A DNA stretch of 26,793 nucleotides, from positions 1-26,793 of the forward strand of contig CAYYCP010000047.1 in NCBI GenBank assembly GCA_964470375.1, given 5' to 3'. The DNA comes from CAYNQK01 sp964470375 (GTDB lineage: Bacteria > Spirochaetota > Spirochaetia > Treponematales > JBGSOB01). Of this stretch, positions 13,880 through 21,241 are shown piece by piece. A program made the translations under genes and the position numbers. The notes under the pieces were generated by a model, which was not told the DNA's origin, did no database searches, and saw nothing but the letters and a program-made list of their open reading frames with translations. The first letter of the stretch is position 1, and each line of letters begins with the position of its first letter.

Positions 13880-14889
13880 TCCTGCTCCTCGTCCTCGAAT
13901 ACGTTGTACACGTACGAGAGGATGATGTTCTTCATGCGGGGGCTGGGTGGCAGTGCCTGGACGTGGATGAGAGACTGGTTCTTTTCCGCATCGTACTCCA
14001 CACCCTTGGCCGTCCCGCTCATGACCACCTGGACGTCTCCCAGGTGGAACTGCAGTTTGATGTTCATGTCAGGCTTGGCGCGCCCGCCGATGAAGACCGC
14101 CGCGCCATCCTCCGAAAGGTTCTCTATGACGCAGCGCATGCCCGGCGTCCGCTCGGGCTTCTCATAGGCCCCCTCCACGCGCCTGAGCACGTAGAGGTAG
14201 GCCGGGATCTTGCTCTTGGCGCGAACCGATTTGCGCTTCTGAGTGCGGAAAAGGACGTCCGTGTGGCCTACGTGCAGGACCGGTACGCGCCCGTCCGTAC
14301 CCTGTTCCATGACATAGGTATCGAAGACGTAGCCGGCGTCTTCGGCCCTCCAGAAATAGATGGATAGGCGCTTGCCGATCCACTCGAAGCCGTCCGGCAG
14401 GCGCCGCCCCGAGGGCTGCGAGATGACCAGAGACTGCTGGGAATTCTGGAAGACTGTGGCGTTGAAGACCCCCTGACGCTCTACGAGGACCCGGAGCTTG
14501 GTGCCGGGGGCTATCGAGCGTGTGCTCTTGATGCCGGACTTGTAGCGCGGATGCTCGAACTCGATGCGCTTGCGGTAGTCGTAGAGCTTAGTCATGAAGG
14601 CCAGGGTCTCAGGATCTTTGTCCAGGCCTTCGGCGCGCTTGCGGGCCGAGATGCGCTTGATGGCCTTGTCCAGGCTCTTGTCGGACCAGAAGATGGACAG
14701 GGGATCCGTAAGCTTTGTCTCCAGGGCTATGCCCTTGAGGTAATTGAGCTCGGCCAGGCTGAAGCCCGATGCCTTGCCGCGGGCGTAGAACTGCAGCCAG
14801 GGAGAGCGGTCTCCTCCCAGCCAGAACAGGGCCAGCACCACGGCGCCGAGCGCGAGGACGATGATGACGAGAATCGGCATAAGGCTCAT
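13876..14889 (-). CDS. Membrane-anchored PilZ-domain protein (c-di-GMP receptor)
   Basis: A 337-residue protein: one N-terminal membrane helix (about residues 3-24), a basic helical region (35-120), a YcgR-N-like beta region (about 125-215), and a C-terminal PilZ domain (about 215-320). The c-di-GMP-binding motifs are intact: R219-K-S-V-R223 (RxxxR) and N257-L-S-E-D-G262 (D/NxSxxG). It should therefore sense c-di-GMP at the inner membrane. The frame also offers TTG 14907, but ATG 14889 starts directly at the membrane helix and has a weak AGGGA 5 nt upstream; TATACT lies 18 nt upstream. It heads the run PilZ, HEAT, comEC, ksgA and is divergent from the CPBP gene, with which it shares a promoter region. 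Confidence 0.87.
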   Translation of the reverse strand: MSLMPILVIIVLALGAVVLALFWLGGDRSPWLQFYARGKASGFSLAELNYLKGIALETKLTDPLSIFWSDKSLDKAIKRISARKRAEGLDKDPETLAFMTKLYDYRKRIEFEHPRYKSGIKSTRSIAPGTKLRVLVERQGVFNATVFQNSQQSLVISQPSGRRLPDGFEWIGKRLSIYFWRAEDAGYVFDTYVMEQGTDGRVPVLHVGHTDVLFRTQKRKSVRAKSKIPAYLYVLRRVEGAYEKPERTPGMRCVIENLSEDGAAVFIGGRAKPDMNIKLQFHLGDVQVVMSGTAKGVEYDAEKNQSLIHVQALPPSPRMKNIILSYVYNVFEDEEQE

Positions 14890-14936
14890 TGCAGTCCCTA
14901 CATCCAAAGTATATCATGCTATGCAACATGATTACA
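14889..14936. promoter_or_regulatory. Overlapping divergent promoters with an inverted repeat
   Basis: Plus strand: TTGCAG (14889-14894), 17 nt, TATCAT (14912-14917), then 10 nt to ATG 14928. Minus strand: extended -10 TG-A-TATACT (14908-14913) with TGTAAT (14931-14936) at 17 nt, driving the PilZ gene. The -10 boxes overlap by two bases. The inverted repeat ATCATG-N8-CATGAT (14913-14932) covers both and is a candidate operator. Confidence 0.5.
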
Positions 14937-15617
14937 GGAGCGCAGGAGCGCCGCCGAGGCCTTGTGGAAACCCTCCTCCTCTATGCGGCGCTCTTCCTGC
15001 CCACCCTGGCCAATGCCCCGGGTTACCGACCCGGCCTGGATTCGCCCTCCTGGCACGCGGCCTACTGGCTCTCTGCCCTGCCACAGGCCTTCTTCCTCCT
15101 TTGGGGCCTGCACCGGCGCGGTCTCCTAGCCGCGCGCGGGGGCGGAATGCCCGCGGCTTCCATCGTCTGGCGGGCCCCCCTCCTGGCCCTCGTCTGCCTG
15201 GCCCTGGCCTACGGCCTGGCCTGCGCGGGCTACCTGCCCTCCATTATCGGCATGGCCGATGGATACGCCATCCCCGAACGCCCTTACGCCCTCACGAAAC
15301 CGGCCCTCCTGCCCCTGGCTCTGTGCACGTCCTTGATGACAGGCTACCGTGAGGAAGTCTTCTTCCGAGGCTGGCTCCAAGCCGATGTCGAGGCGGCCGG
15401 CGCCCCTCCCGCCGCGGCCATGGGGATCTCCGCCCTCGGCTTCGCCGTCCTGCACGCCTGGGAGGGCTGGATCGGCATGCTGACGGCCCTGGGCCTGGGC
15501 CTCCTCCTGGCCTGGCGTTACGCGGCGCGCCGGGATCTCCACGAGGCCGCCCTGGGCCACGCCCTTTACGACTTCGCCGCGATGGTCCTGTCCCTCTTGA
15601 GCCCGGCCGGACCATGA
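14928..15617 (+). CDS. CPBP-family intramembrane protease
   Basis: A 229-residue polytopic membrane protein with about six to seven hydrophobic segments. The CPBP (Abi/Rce1-like) glutamyl protease motifs are E142-E143-V-F-F-R147 (EExxxR), F172-A-V-L-H176 (FxxxH) and H211-A-L-Y-D215, where the last motif usually reads HxxxN. These residues form the membrane-embedded active site in the family; targets are unknown here. The frame can be extended to TTG 14889, but that codon is the promoter -35, so I start at ATG 14928, only about 4 nt after the predicted transcription start. No Shine-Dalgarno sequence is present. Confidence 0.84.
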   Translation: MITGAQERRRGLVETLLLYAALFLPTLANAPGYRPGLDSPSWHAAYWLSALPQAFFLLWGLHRRGLLAARGGGMPAASIVWRAPLLALVCLALAYGLACAGYLPSIIGMADGYAIPERPYALTKPALLPLALCTSLMTGYREEVFFRGWLQADVEAAGAPPAAAMGISALGFAVLHAWEGWIGMLTALGLGLLLAWRYAARRDLHEAALGHALYDFAAMVLSLLSPAGP

Positions 15618-15625
15618 GCTAGGAT
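15597..15625 (+). promoter_or_regulatory. Promoter of the small gene at 15633
   Basis: TTGAGC (15597-15602), 17 nt, TAGGAT (15620-15625), then 7 nt to ATG 15633. The -35 lies inside the end of the CPBP gene. A leaderless mRNA is predicted. Confidence 0.5.
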
Positions 15626-15632
15626 GCGGGCG

Positions 15633-16007
15633 ATGCAGACTTCCGAGAAATTCCGCTCCGACCTGGGCCGATGGGAGGCCGCCTCCGCCGCCGACCGCGC
15701 TTCCATGGAGGAGCTGCGTGCCTTCTTCGGGCGATCCCTGCCCGGCCTGCCGCGCGAACTCTTGGGGGACGCCTTCCAGGCCTTTCTGGAGCGGGCCGGC
15801 TCCCCGGGGCAGGGGGATATGTCCGCCTCCTTGGACTGGTTGGCGGGCGTGCAGAGCCTCCTCTCCGGCCAGTACGACGGGAGTCCCTTCAGCCGCGCGG
15901 ACTGGAAGGAGATCCGCGAGATGGTTTCAGCCAACGCAGGCGAGATGGATATGGATCTCCTCACCGACATCATGGCGCGAGTCATGGAGCACGGGGCCCT
16001 GGATTGA
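15633..16007 (+). CDS. Small soluble protein of unknown function
   Basis: A 124-residue, mostly helical and acidic protein beginning MQTSEKFRSDLGRWEAASAA and ending DIMARVMEHGALD. It has no signal peptide, no membrane segment and no motif I recognise; Trp and Leu positions suggest a small helical bundle. The start is ATG 15633 rather than ATG 15624 because the latter overlaps the -10 box. It lies between the CPBP and COG1313 radical SAM genes on the same strand, 15 nt after the CPBP stop. Confidence 0.6.
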   Translation: MQTSEKFRSDLGRWEAASAADRASMEELRAFFGRSLPGLPRELLGDAFQAFLERAGSPGQGDMSASLDWLAGVQSLLSGQYDGSPFSRADWKEIREMVSANAGEMDMDLLTDIMARVMEHGALD

Positions 16008-16051
16008 GCCCGAGACTCCCTGTATCCCACCGGCGCGGCTAGGGCGGCGCC

Positions 16052-17017
16052 GTGGCAGCCGGTTTCGGCCCCGATGCTTACCGGGTCTGCTCCCTCTGCC
16101 CGCGCGCCTGCGGGGCCGATAGGAATTCGCCCGCTCCTCGGGGCGCTTATTGCCGGAGCGGGGCGGATATGCGGATCGCCTGGGCCGGCCTGCACTTCGG
16201 GGAGGAGCCGCCCCTCACGGGCGAGGGCGGCTCGGGGACGGTCTTCTTCTCCGGCTGCAGCCTGCGCTGCGCCTTCTGCCAGAACTACCAGATCTCCCAG
16301 GAGGGCATGGGCCTCGATGTCCAGCCGCGCGAATTCGCCGACATCGCCCTGAGGCTCCAGGCCATGGGGGCCGCGAACCTGAACCTGGTGACGCCCGGCC
16401 ACTTCATCCCCTCGATCATCCGGGGAATAGGCCTGGCCAGGGCCGAGGGCCTGGCCCTCCCGGTCCTCTGGAACAGCTCGGGCTACGAGAGTGTTGAGGG
16501 CGTGGAGGCCCTGGCCGGGACCGTGGACGTTTGGCTGCCCGACCTGAAAACCCTCGACCCCGGCCTGGCCGGGCGCTTCTTCGGCACGCCTGATTACCCC
16601 GAGGCCGCCACGGCGGCCATCCTGGCCATGGCCTCCCTCTCGGGGCCCGTCATGGAAGGCGGGCTGATGAAGCGCGGCACCATCCTCAGGCACCTGGTCA
16701 TCCCCGGGCGCCTGGACGCCACCCGCGCGGTCCTGGCCTGGTTCGCGGAGCATCTCAGGGGCCGGGCCCTCCTCTCGCTGATGAGCCAGTACACCCCCAT
16801 CCTAGCCATGCGGGCCAAGGGAGCCCCGGCCCGCCAGGTCGATCCGGCAGAGCACGAGGCTGTCCTGGGCATGCTCGAGGAGTTCGGGCTTGAGGATGGC
16901 TTTTACCAGGAGCTCGTCCCCGGCCAGGAATGGCTGCCGGACTTCGGCCGCCCGGCCCCCTTCAGCTCGGAGCTGGCCCGCCCCCTCTGGCACTGGAAGG
17001 GCGGCTTCCTGGCCTGA
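16052..17017 (+). CDS. COG1313 radical SAM protein (PflA/PflX-like)
   Basis: A 321-residue protein with the radical SAM cluster motif C69-S-L-R-C73-A-F-C76 (CxxxCxxC) and an extra N-terminal cysteine set C13-S-L-C16-P-R-A-C20 ... C34, the layout of COG1313 'putative pyruvate formate-lyase activating enzyme' proteins. GTVFFSGCSLRCAFCQNYQI, LVTPGHFIPSI, LWNSSGYE and VWLPDLKTLD are family blocks; LMSQYTPI lies near the C-terminus. It should cleave SAM using a 4Fe-4S cluster; the substrate is unknown and no glycyl-radical partner is in the window. The start is GTG 16052, with a weak -10-like TAGGGC 6 nt upstream and no Shine-Dalgarno sequence. Confidence 0.87.
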   Translation: MAAGFGPDAYRVCSLCPRACGADRNSPAPRGAYCRSGADMRIAWAGLHFGEEPPLTGEGGSGTVFFSGCSLRCAFCQNYQISQEGMGLDVQPREFADIALRLQAMGAANLNLVTPGHFIPSIIRGIGLARAEGLALPVLWNSSGYESVEGVEALAGTVDVWLPDLKTLDPGLAGRFFGTPDYPEAATAAILAMASLSGPVMEGGLMKRGTILRHLVIPGRLDATRAVLAWFAEHLRGRALLSLMSQYTPILAMRAKGAPARQVDPAEHEAVLGMLEEFGLEDGFYQELVPGQEWLPDFGRPAPFSSELARPLWHWKGGFLA

Positions 17018-17071
17018 GGCCGAGCGCGTTCCGCGGACGCGAAGAAACCCGGCCGCCCCCGGCCCCGGCCG

Positions 17072-17080
17072 TGCTATACT
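17072..17080 (+). promoter_or_regulatory. Extended -10 promoter of the MFS transporter gene
   Basis: TG-C-TATACT (17072-17080) lies in the 108-bp gap after the radical SAM gene. There is no good -35, as is usual for extended -10 promoters. It leaves a leader of about 40 nt. Confidence 0.45.
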
Positions 17081-17125
17081 CCGCGCAAGGGGTCCCGGGC
17101 GGATCCCGCGAAGGGGGTGCCTGCG

Positions 17126-18469
17126 ATGGCCGAGAACAAGGGCGGATTCAAGAAGTACCTGGGGCTGACCTTCCTGATCGGCTTCGGCTTCTTCACCATG
17201 GGGCTGATGGATCCCCTCTACGACACCTACGTCCCCAAATTCCTGGGCGACCACATCTCATCCATGACCCTGGTGGGGCTGCTCATGACCCTCGACAACG
17301 CCCTGGCCATCTTCCTCATCCCCATCGTCACCGTATGGTCTGACCGAACCAGGAGCTCTATCGGCAGGCGCATGCCCTGGATCATCGCCCTGTTGCCGCC
17401 CACGGCCATCTGCTTCGCGATAATCCCGTACGCCGCCCCCATTCTGGTCTCATTGTTAGTGGCAATATTCTTTCTCAATATCTTCAAACAAGCTGCACGC
17501 GGCCCCGTAGTGGCCCTGATGCCCGACCTTATCCCGGGCGATTACCGCTCGGAGGCCAACGGGGTAATCAACACCATGGGTGGGATCGCGGCCATCGTGG
17601 GCACCCTGGTTCTGGCCCCAATGATGGGGATAAAGGCGTCATTGCCCCTCATCGGCCAGGTGGAAGGGCGCCTGCCCTTTATCCTGGCGGCCCTTCTCAT
17701 CGTCCTAGCCACCATCCTTGTGTTCGCCCTCATACGGGAGAACAAGCTTTCCAAGGCCGCCGGCAACAAGCCCGAGGAGAAGCCCCTGCCCTTCGCCCAA
17801 GCCATGTCGAAGGCCATGAAGGGCAGCCGCGGCGCCCTGCTGATCCTGGTGTCGCTCCTCCTATGGTTCATAGGCTACCAGGGTGTCCTGCCCTTCGTGG
17901 GCAAGTACGCCATGGAGACCATAGGCGTGAGCAAGGGGCTAGCCGGATTGGGCGCCGGCGCGGTGGGCGTGGCCTACGCCATATTTGCCATCCCATCCGG
18001 CTATGTGGCCCATATGGTCGGACGCAAGAGGACCATTAGGGCCGCCCTAGTCGCCCTAGTCATGGTGAGTCTCTGCCTGTTCGGTTTCGATCTCGGCCTG
18101 CGCGGCGGCATCATTCCCGCGGGCGGGGCGATCTGGATCTACCTGGGCATCCTCTTCGTCTTCGGCATCTTCTGGGTGACGGTGGTTACCAACTCCTTCC
18201 CCATGCTCTGGCAGATGGCCGGCCAGGACACAATGGGCATATACACCGGCCTCTACTACACCTTCTCGCAGCTGGCGGCCATCGCCGCCCCGCCCCTAGC
18301 CGGGGCCGTCATCGACATCATTCGCAAGGCCTCTTCCGGCGGCGCTTCCCTGGACGATGTGCCGGCCAAGATAGGCTATCCGGGCATGTTCGTGCTCTGC
18401 GCCTTGGCCATGGCCGCGGCCTTCGTCACCATGGGCTTCGTCAAGGGCGGGGAGCCCGAGAAGAAGTAA
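17126..18469 (+). CDS. MFS transporter, SLC45/GPH sugar-symporter-like
   Basis: A 447-residue protein with about 12 hydrophobic segments. The loop between helices 2 and 3 reads VWSDRTRSSIGRRMPWI, matching the D-R-x-R-x-x-x-G-R-R-x-P motif of SLC45-like and glycoside-pentoside-hexuronide symporters; the second-half equivalent is SGYVAHMVGRKRT. Additional conserved-looking parts are the D-P near MGLMDPLYDTYVPKF and ALMPDLIPGDYRSEANG in the fifth-sixth helix region. A sugar or glycoside symporter is likely but the substrate cannot be read from sequence. ATG 17126 is chosen with an AAGGGGG stretch about 8-9 nt upstream. Four bases separate it from the next gene. Confidence 0.85.
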   Translation: MAENKGGFKKYLGLTFLIGFGFFTMGLMDPLYDTYVPKFLGDHISSMTLVGLLMTLDNALAIFLIPIVTVWSDRTRSSIGRRMPWIIALLPPTAICFAIIPYAAPILVSLLVAIFFLNIFKQAARGPVVALMPDLIPGDYRSEANGVINTMGGIAAIVGTLVLAPMMGIKASLPLIGQVEGRLPFILAALLIVLATILVFALIRENKLSKAAGNKPEEKPLPFAQAMSKAMKGSRGALLILVSLLLWFIGYQGVLPFVGKYAMETIGVSKGLAGLGAGAVGVAYAIFAIPSGYVAHMVGRKRTIRAALVALVMVSLCLFGFDLGLRGGIIPAGGAIWIYLGILFVFGIFWVTVVTNSFPMLWQMAGQDTMGIYTGLYYTFSQLAAIAAPPLAGAVIDIIRKASSGGASLDDVPAKIGYPGMFVLCALAMAAAFVTMGFVKGGEPEKK

Positions 18470-18473
18470 GCCG

Positions 18474-19154
18474 ATGAGGACCGACCGGGCCCTGGTGGAT
18501 TCTTACCTCAACCAGCGCCGCCTGATCGGCTTCCTGGGGCTGGGCCTGCCCCTGATGGTGGTCCTGCTGGGGCTCATGGGCGAGGGGCCTGTCCTGAGGG
18601 GGTCCATCAGCTCCTACTACTACACGAACGCCCGCGACGCCTACATAGCGGTCCTGGCGAGCATCGGGATATTTCTCATCTCCTACCGCGGTTATGAGCG
18701 CGTGGACGACATCGCCGGGAACCTCAGCGGCTTCTTCGCCCTGGGGGTGATCGCCTTCCCCACCTACCGCACCGAGGACTACGCCGGGCGGGTGGGCTTG
18801 TTCATGCTGAACGAGCGGACTTCCGACATCGTCCACATGGCCTTCGCGGCCATGTTCTTCTTCTCCTTGGCCTTCACCTCGATTTTCCTCTTCACCCGCA
18901 GCCGGGGCGGGCGCGTCACGGCCGCCAAGCGCCGGCGCAACCGCCTCTACGTGGCCTGCGGCCTGGTGATGGTCGCGGCTATCCTCCTCGTCGTCGTCTA
19001 CCTGGTCTTCTTCCAGGGCTCGGCGATCTCGCGGGCCAAGCCTGTCCTTGTCCTGGAGACGATAGCCCTGACGGCCTTCGGGATATCCTGGCTTGTGAAG
19101 GGCAAGACATTCAAGCGCGGCGGCGGGAGGAGCCGGGCGCCGGGGGCGTCGTAG
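18474..19154 (+). CDS. Polytopic membrane protein of unknown function
   Basis: A 226-residue protein with about six hydrophobic segments (near residues 18-36, 58-73, 85-100, 122-142, 160-180 and 190-205). It begins MRTDRALVDSYLNQRRLIGF and contains GSISSYYYTNARDAYIAVL, a motif-like SxYYxxxR-D-x-Y/F stretch often seen in small DUF998-like membrane proteins, though I cannot assign it firmly. The C-terminus is basic and disordered (GKTFKRGGGRSRAPGAS). It starts 4 nt after the MFS stop and is almost certainly co-transcribed with it. Confidence 0.68.
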   Translation: MRTDRALVDSYLNQRRLIGFLGLGLPLMVVLLGLMGEGPVLRGSISSYYYTNARDAYIAVLASIGIFLISYRGYERVDDIAGNLSGFFALGVIAFPTYRTEDYAGRVGLFMLNERTSDIVHMAFAAMFFFSLAFTSIFLFTRSRGGRVTAAKRRRNRLYVACGLVMVAAILLVVVYLVFFQGSAISRAKPVLVLETIALTAFGISWLVKGKTFKRGGGRSRAPGAS

Positions 19155-19162
19155 GCAGCCGC

Positions 19163-20138
19163 TCAGTCCGGCAGGATCCCCGGCCAAACCAGGAATAAGA
19201 GCTCGCCATCCCCCGTTCCGGGATTGTAATCGATGCAGGCCAGTGCGCCCTTCTTGAAGGCTATCCTGCCCCCGCCNNNNNNNNNNNNNNNNNNNNNNNN
19301 NNNNNNNNNNNNNNNNNNNNNNNNNNNNNNNNNNNNNNNNNNNNNNNNNNNNNNNNNNNNNNNNNNNNNNNNNNNNGAAATGCTCCTGGCCGCAGTGGGC
19401 GTAGGAGTACTTGAGGAGCTTCTTCATGAGGTCGGGCGGGGGGAGGAGGGTGACCGCGTCTTGGTTGTTGACCCAGCGGTAGCAGGGCACCTTCAGGGCC
19501 GCGGCGAAGGCCGCGTCCCCCACCATGGGTGAGCCGTAAGTGTAGAGGGCTGCGGCCTTCGGGAAGAGGGCTGAGGCGATGGTGGCCAGGGCGGCGCCCA
19601 GTGAGTGCCCGGTGATGTAGACGCGGGTGCCCGGGTTACGGGCCACTTCCTCCATGTAGGCCCCCAGTCCGTCCAGGCGGGTCCAGGAATCCTCCGGGGC
19701 CGATGGGGGGCGGGCCCCCTTGCCCTCCCAGACGCGCATGACCCCCTCCTTGAAGCCCTGATGGACATGGCCGCCCAGGAGCTCGGCCTTGAGGAAGCGC
19801 GCGTCGGTGTAGAGATCCATGATGGAGCGGAGACTTTTGAGCTCAGTGCCGCGGAAGACCAGGATAGCCAGGCCGGGCCGGCGGACCGCGTAGGCCTCCG
19901 TGGACTTGTTGGCCCAGAAGCGGAAGTCCGTGAAGCCGATGAAACGCAGGATGTTGGCGGCGAAGTTGGCTGGCTCATAGGCCAGGAGGGACATCTCTGC
20001 CAGCCACCAGGAGGCCTCCAGGGAGAAGGTCCCCGCGTCCCCGGGGAAGGGGACTTCCTCTGCTCCGGAAAAGTAATCGTACTGCTCCATAGGCGGGATG
20101 ACCCGGCCCAGGAGGGCTGGCGCCTTCTTTTCTTCCAT
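19163..20138 (-). CDS. Class 3 (fungal-lipase-like) lipase, interrupted by an assembly gap
   Basis: The N-terminal 254 residues before the gap belong to the class 3 lipase alpha/beta-hydrolase family: LAILVFRGTELKSLRS (oxyanion strand), the nucleophile elbow TGHSLGAALATIAS (GxSxG), LYTYGSPMVGDAAFA and YRWVNNQDAVTLLPP, whose Asp is the probable triad acid. After the gap the true C-terminus reads FKKGALACIDYNPGTGDGEL and ends in LPD at stop TGA 19163-19165. The two halves are out of frame across exactly 100 N, so the gap length is arbitrary, and the catalytic His lies in or next to the gap. No signal peptide is seen. The start is ATG 20138 with a G-rich run about 10 nt upstream. Confidence 0.82.
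19277..19376. other. Scaffold gap of 100 N
   Basis: Exactly 100 undetermined bases inside the lipase gene. The length is not a multiple of three relative to the two coding halves, as expected for a placeholder of unknown true size. Confidence 0.98.
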
Positions 20139-20456
20139 TAATGAATGCCCCCCTTCCGAGGGGATGATAAACCCCCTAGCCGCCTTTGGGTAGCGCGGGA
20201 TTCAAGTCATCGGGGATTCTGTTTTCCCCGCGCCCGGTTCCAAGGCTTCCAGTCGATTCTAATATGTCTTTCAATAATAAAGACTTATTCATATCGAGCC
20301 GAAATAGCCTCACCGATAGGACGGTGACTGGTTCCAAATTCCGAGGGCGCCCGTCTCCTCGCCTTCATCGGCGAGGTATGGCATAAGTATCGTCAGGCCT
20401 ATATAATCAAGCCAAATGGCATCGATCCAAATTCCCACGAGAGGTCGCTCCATCGC
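20139..20456. other. 318-bp AT-richer intergenic region between divergent genes
   Basis: No convincing gene lies here. It holds a 7-bp hairpin CCTCGCC-TTCATC-GGCGAGG near 20358-20377, a CGGGGA/TCCCCG palindrome near 20209-20228, AT-rich stretches around 20258-20292 with several weak -10-like hexamers, and the promoter of the GNAT gene. A 66-codon open frame at 20186-20386 looks random. Confidence 0.5.
20402..20407 (+). promoter_or_regulatory. -10 element of the GNAT gene
   Basis: A perfect TATAAT, about 50 nt before ATG 20457. The -35 region (TGGCAT at 20379-20384) is poor. Located downstream of the GGCGAGG hairpin. Confidence 0.45.
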
Positions 20457-21044
20457 ATGACGGATATCAGGTACTACGTCCTCCTAGCCGGAGAGGCCGG
20501 GGTCTTCAAGGATATCGAGCTTGAGATCATGAAGGAGACTCTGGAGGAATGGGAGCGTCGCTCTGACAGTCCCTCGACTCTCATCGAGCTGACAGCTTCC
20601 GGTCGGGTCTCTGGCTTCGCCTACTTCGGTCCTGCCAACGGGACGGAATTCACCTTCGACCTCAAGTGGCTGGTGGTGGACAAACTAGCCCACAAGCAGG
20701 GCATAGGCGACCAGCTCCTTCAGCGCATAGAGGTGGAGATCCTCAAGCAGAAGCGCAGCGCCATCCTGACCGTGGAGACGACCACCCGCAAGGAGGGGGC
20801 CATCCGCCCGGGCTTCTTCCAGGAGGCGGGCTTCTCCCTGATCGGGCACATCCCCGATTTTTACGGCAAGGGAGACGATTTCCTCATGTACGCCAAGCAC
20901 CTCCGGCCGCCTGAGGAGATAGCCGCCGAGGCCGAGCGGGCCGCCCAGGAAGCGCGGGCCGCCGAGGCAAAGCGCGCCGCCCAGGAGACCCAGGGCGGGA
21001 ACGGGGCTCAGGCATCCCAGAACCCGGAAGAGGAGGAGGCTTGA
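20457..21044 (+). CDS. GNAT-family N-acetyltransferase with an Ala/Glu-rich tail
   Basis: A 195-residue protein. Residues about 1-150 look like a GNAT fold: beta strands around LIELTASGRVSGFAYFG and FTFDLKWLVVD, the acetyl-CoA loop KQGIGDQLLQRIEVEI (Q/RxxGxG/A), AILTVETTT and a C-terminal strand-helix around PGFFQEAGFSLIGHIPDFYG and DDFLMYAKHL. Residues about 155-195 are a helical, charged Ala/Glu/Arg/Gln tail ending in EEEEA, built from near repeats of AERAAQEARAAEAKRAAQE. The acyl acceptor is unknown. The leader has a GAGAGG stretch 12 nt before the ATG, too far to be a normal ribosome-binding site. Confidence 0.8.
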   Translation: MTDIRYYVLLAGEAGVFKDIELEIMKETLEEWERRSDSPSTLIELTASGRVSGFAYFGPANGTEFTFDLKWLVVDKLAHKQGIGDQLLQRIEVEILKQKRSAILTVETTTRKEGAIRPGFFQEAGFSLIGHIPDFYGKGDDFLMYAKHLRPPEEIAAEAERAAQEARAAEAKRAAQETQGGNGAQASQNPEEEEA

Positions 21045-21151
21045 AAGGCCGTCCGCCCTCGCCTCGTCTCCCCAGCCTTCATTTTTAGGCTCCCGATGCC
21101 GATATTGGAACCATGTTCCAGGCGGCGGCGGGCCCAGCGCCCCATCCGGGT

Positions 21152-21181
21152 TTGACAGTCCCGCCGAGCGGAGGCTACAAT
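21152..21181 (+). promoter_or_regulatory. Strong sigma70-type promoter of the cNMP/TPR-Crp pair
   Basis: TTGACA (21152-21157), 18 nt, TACAAT (21176-21181); transcription would start near 21188, leaving a leader of about 54 nt with GGAGG before ATG 21242. The small palindrome GGAAC-CAT-GTTCC (21109-21121) lies 30 nt upstream of the -35. Confidence 0.7.
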
Positions 21182-21241
21182 TCAAGGGCGGATCCGCGCG
21201 TGGCCCGGCGGCCCCGTTCGATATCCTAAGTTGGAGGGCTG

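Noticed and set aside
15566..16753. 395-codon minus-strand open frame opposite the CPBP, small-protein and COG1313 genes
   Set aside because: The composition is Gly/Pro/Arg/Gln-rich without any fold-like pattern, and the opposite strand encodes recognised families. It is a shadow frame typical of GC-rich DNA.
17018..17060. Terminator after the COG1313 gene (GCGTTCC/GGACGC palindrome and G/C-rich repeats)
   Set aside because: The palindrome is short and followed by GAAGAAA rather than a T-run.
20186..20386. 66-codon open frame in the 20139-20456 gap
   Set aside because: No start signal, no conserved-looking composition, and it crosses hairpins and promoter-like elements; probably chance.
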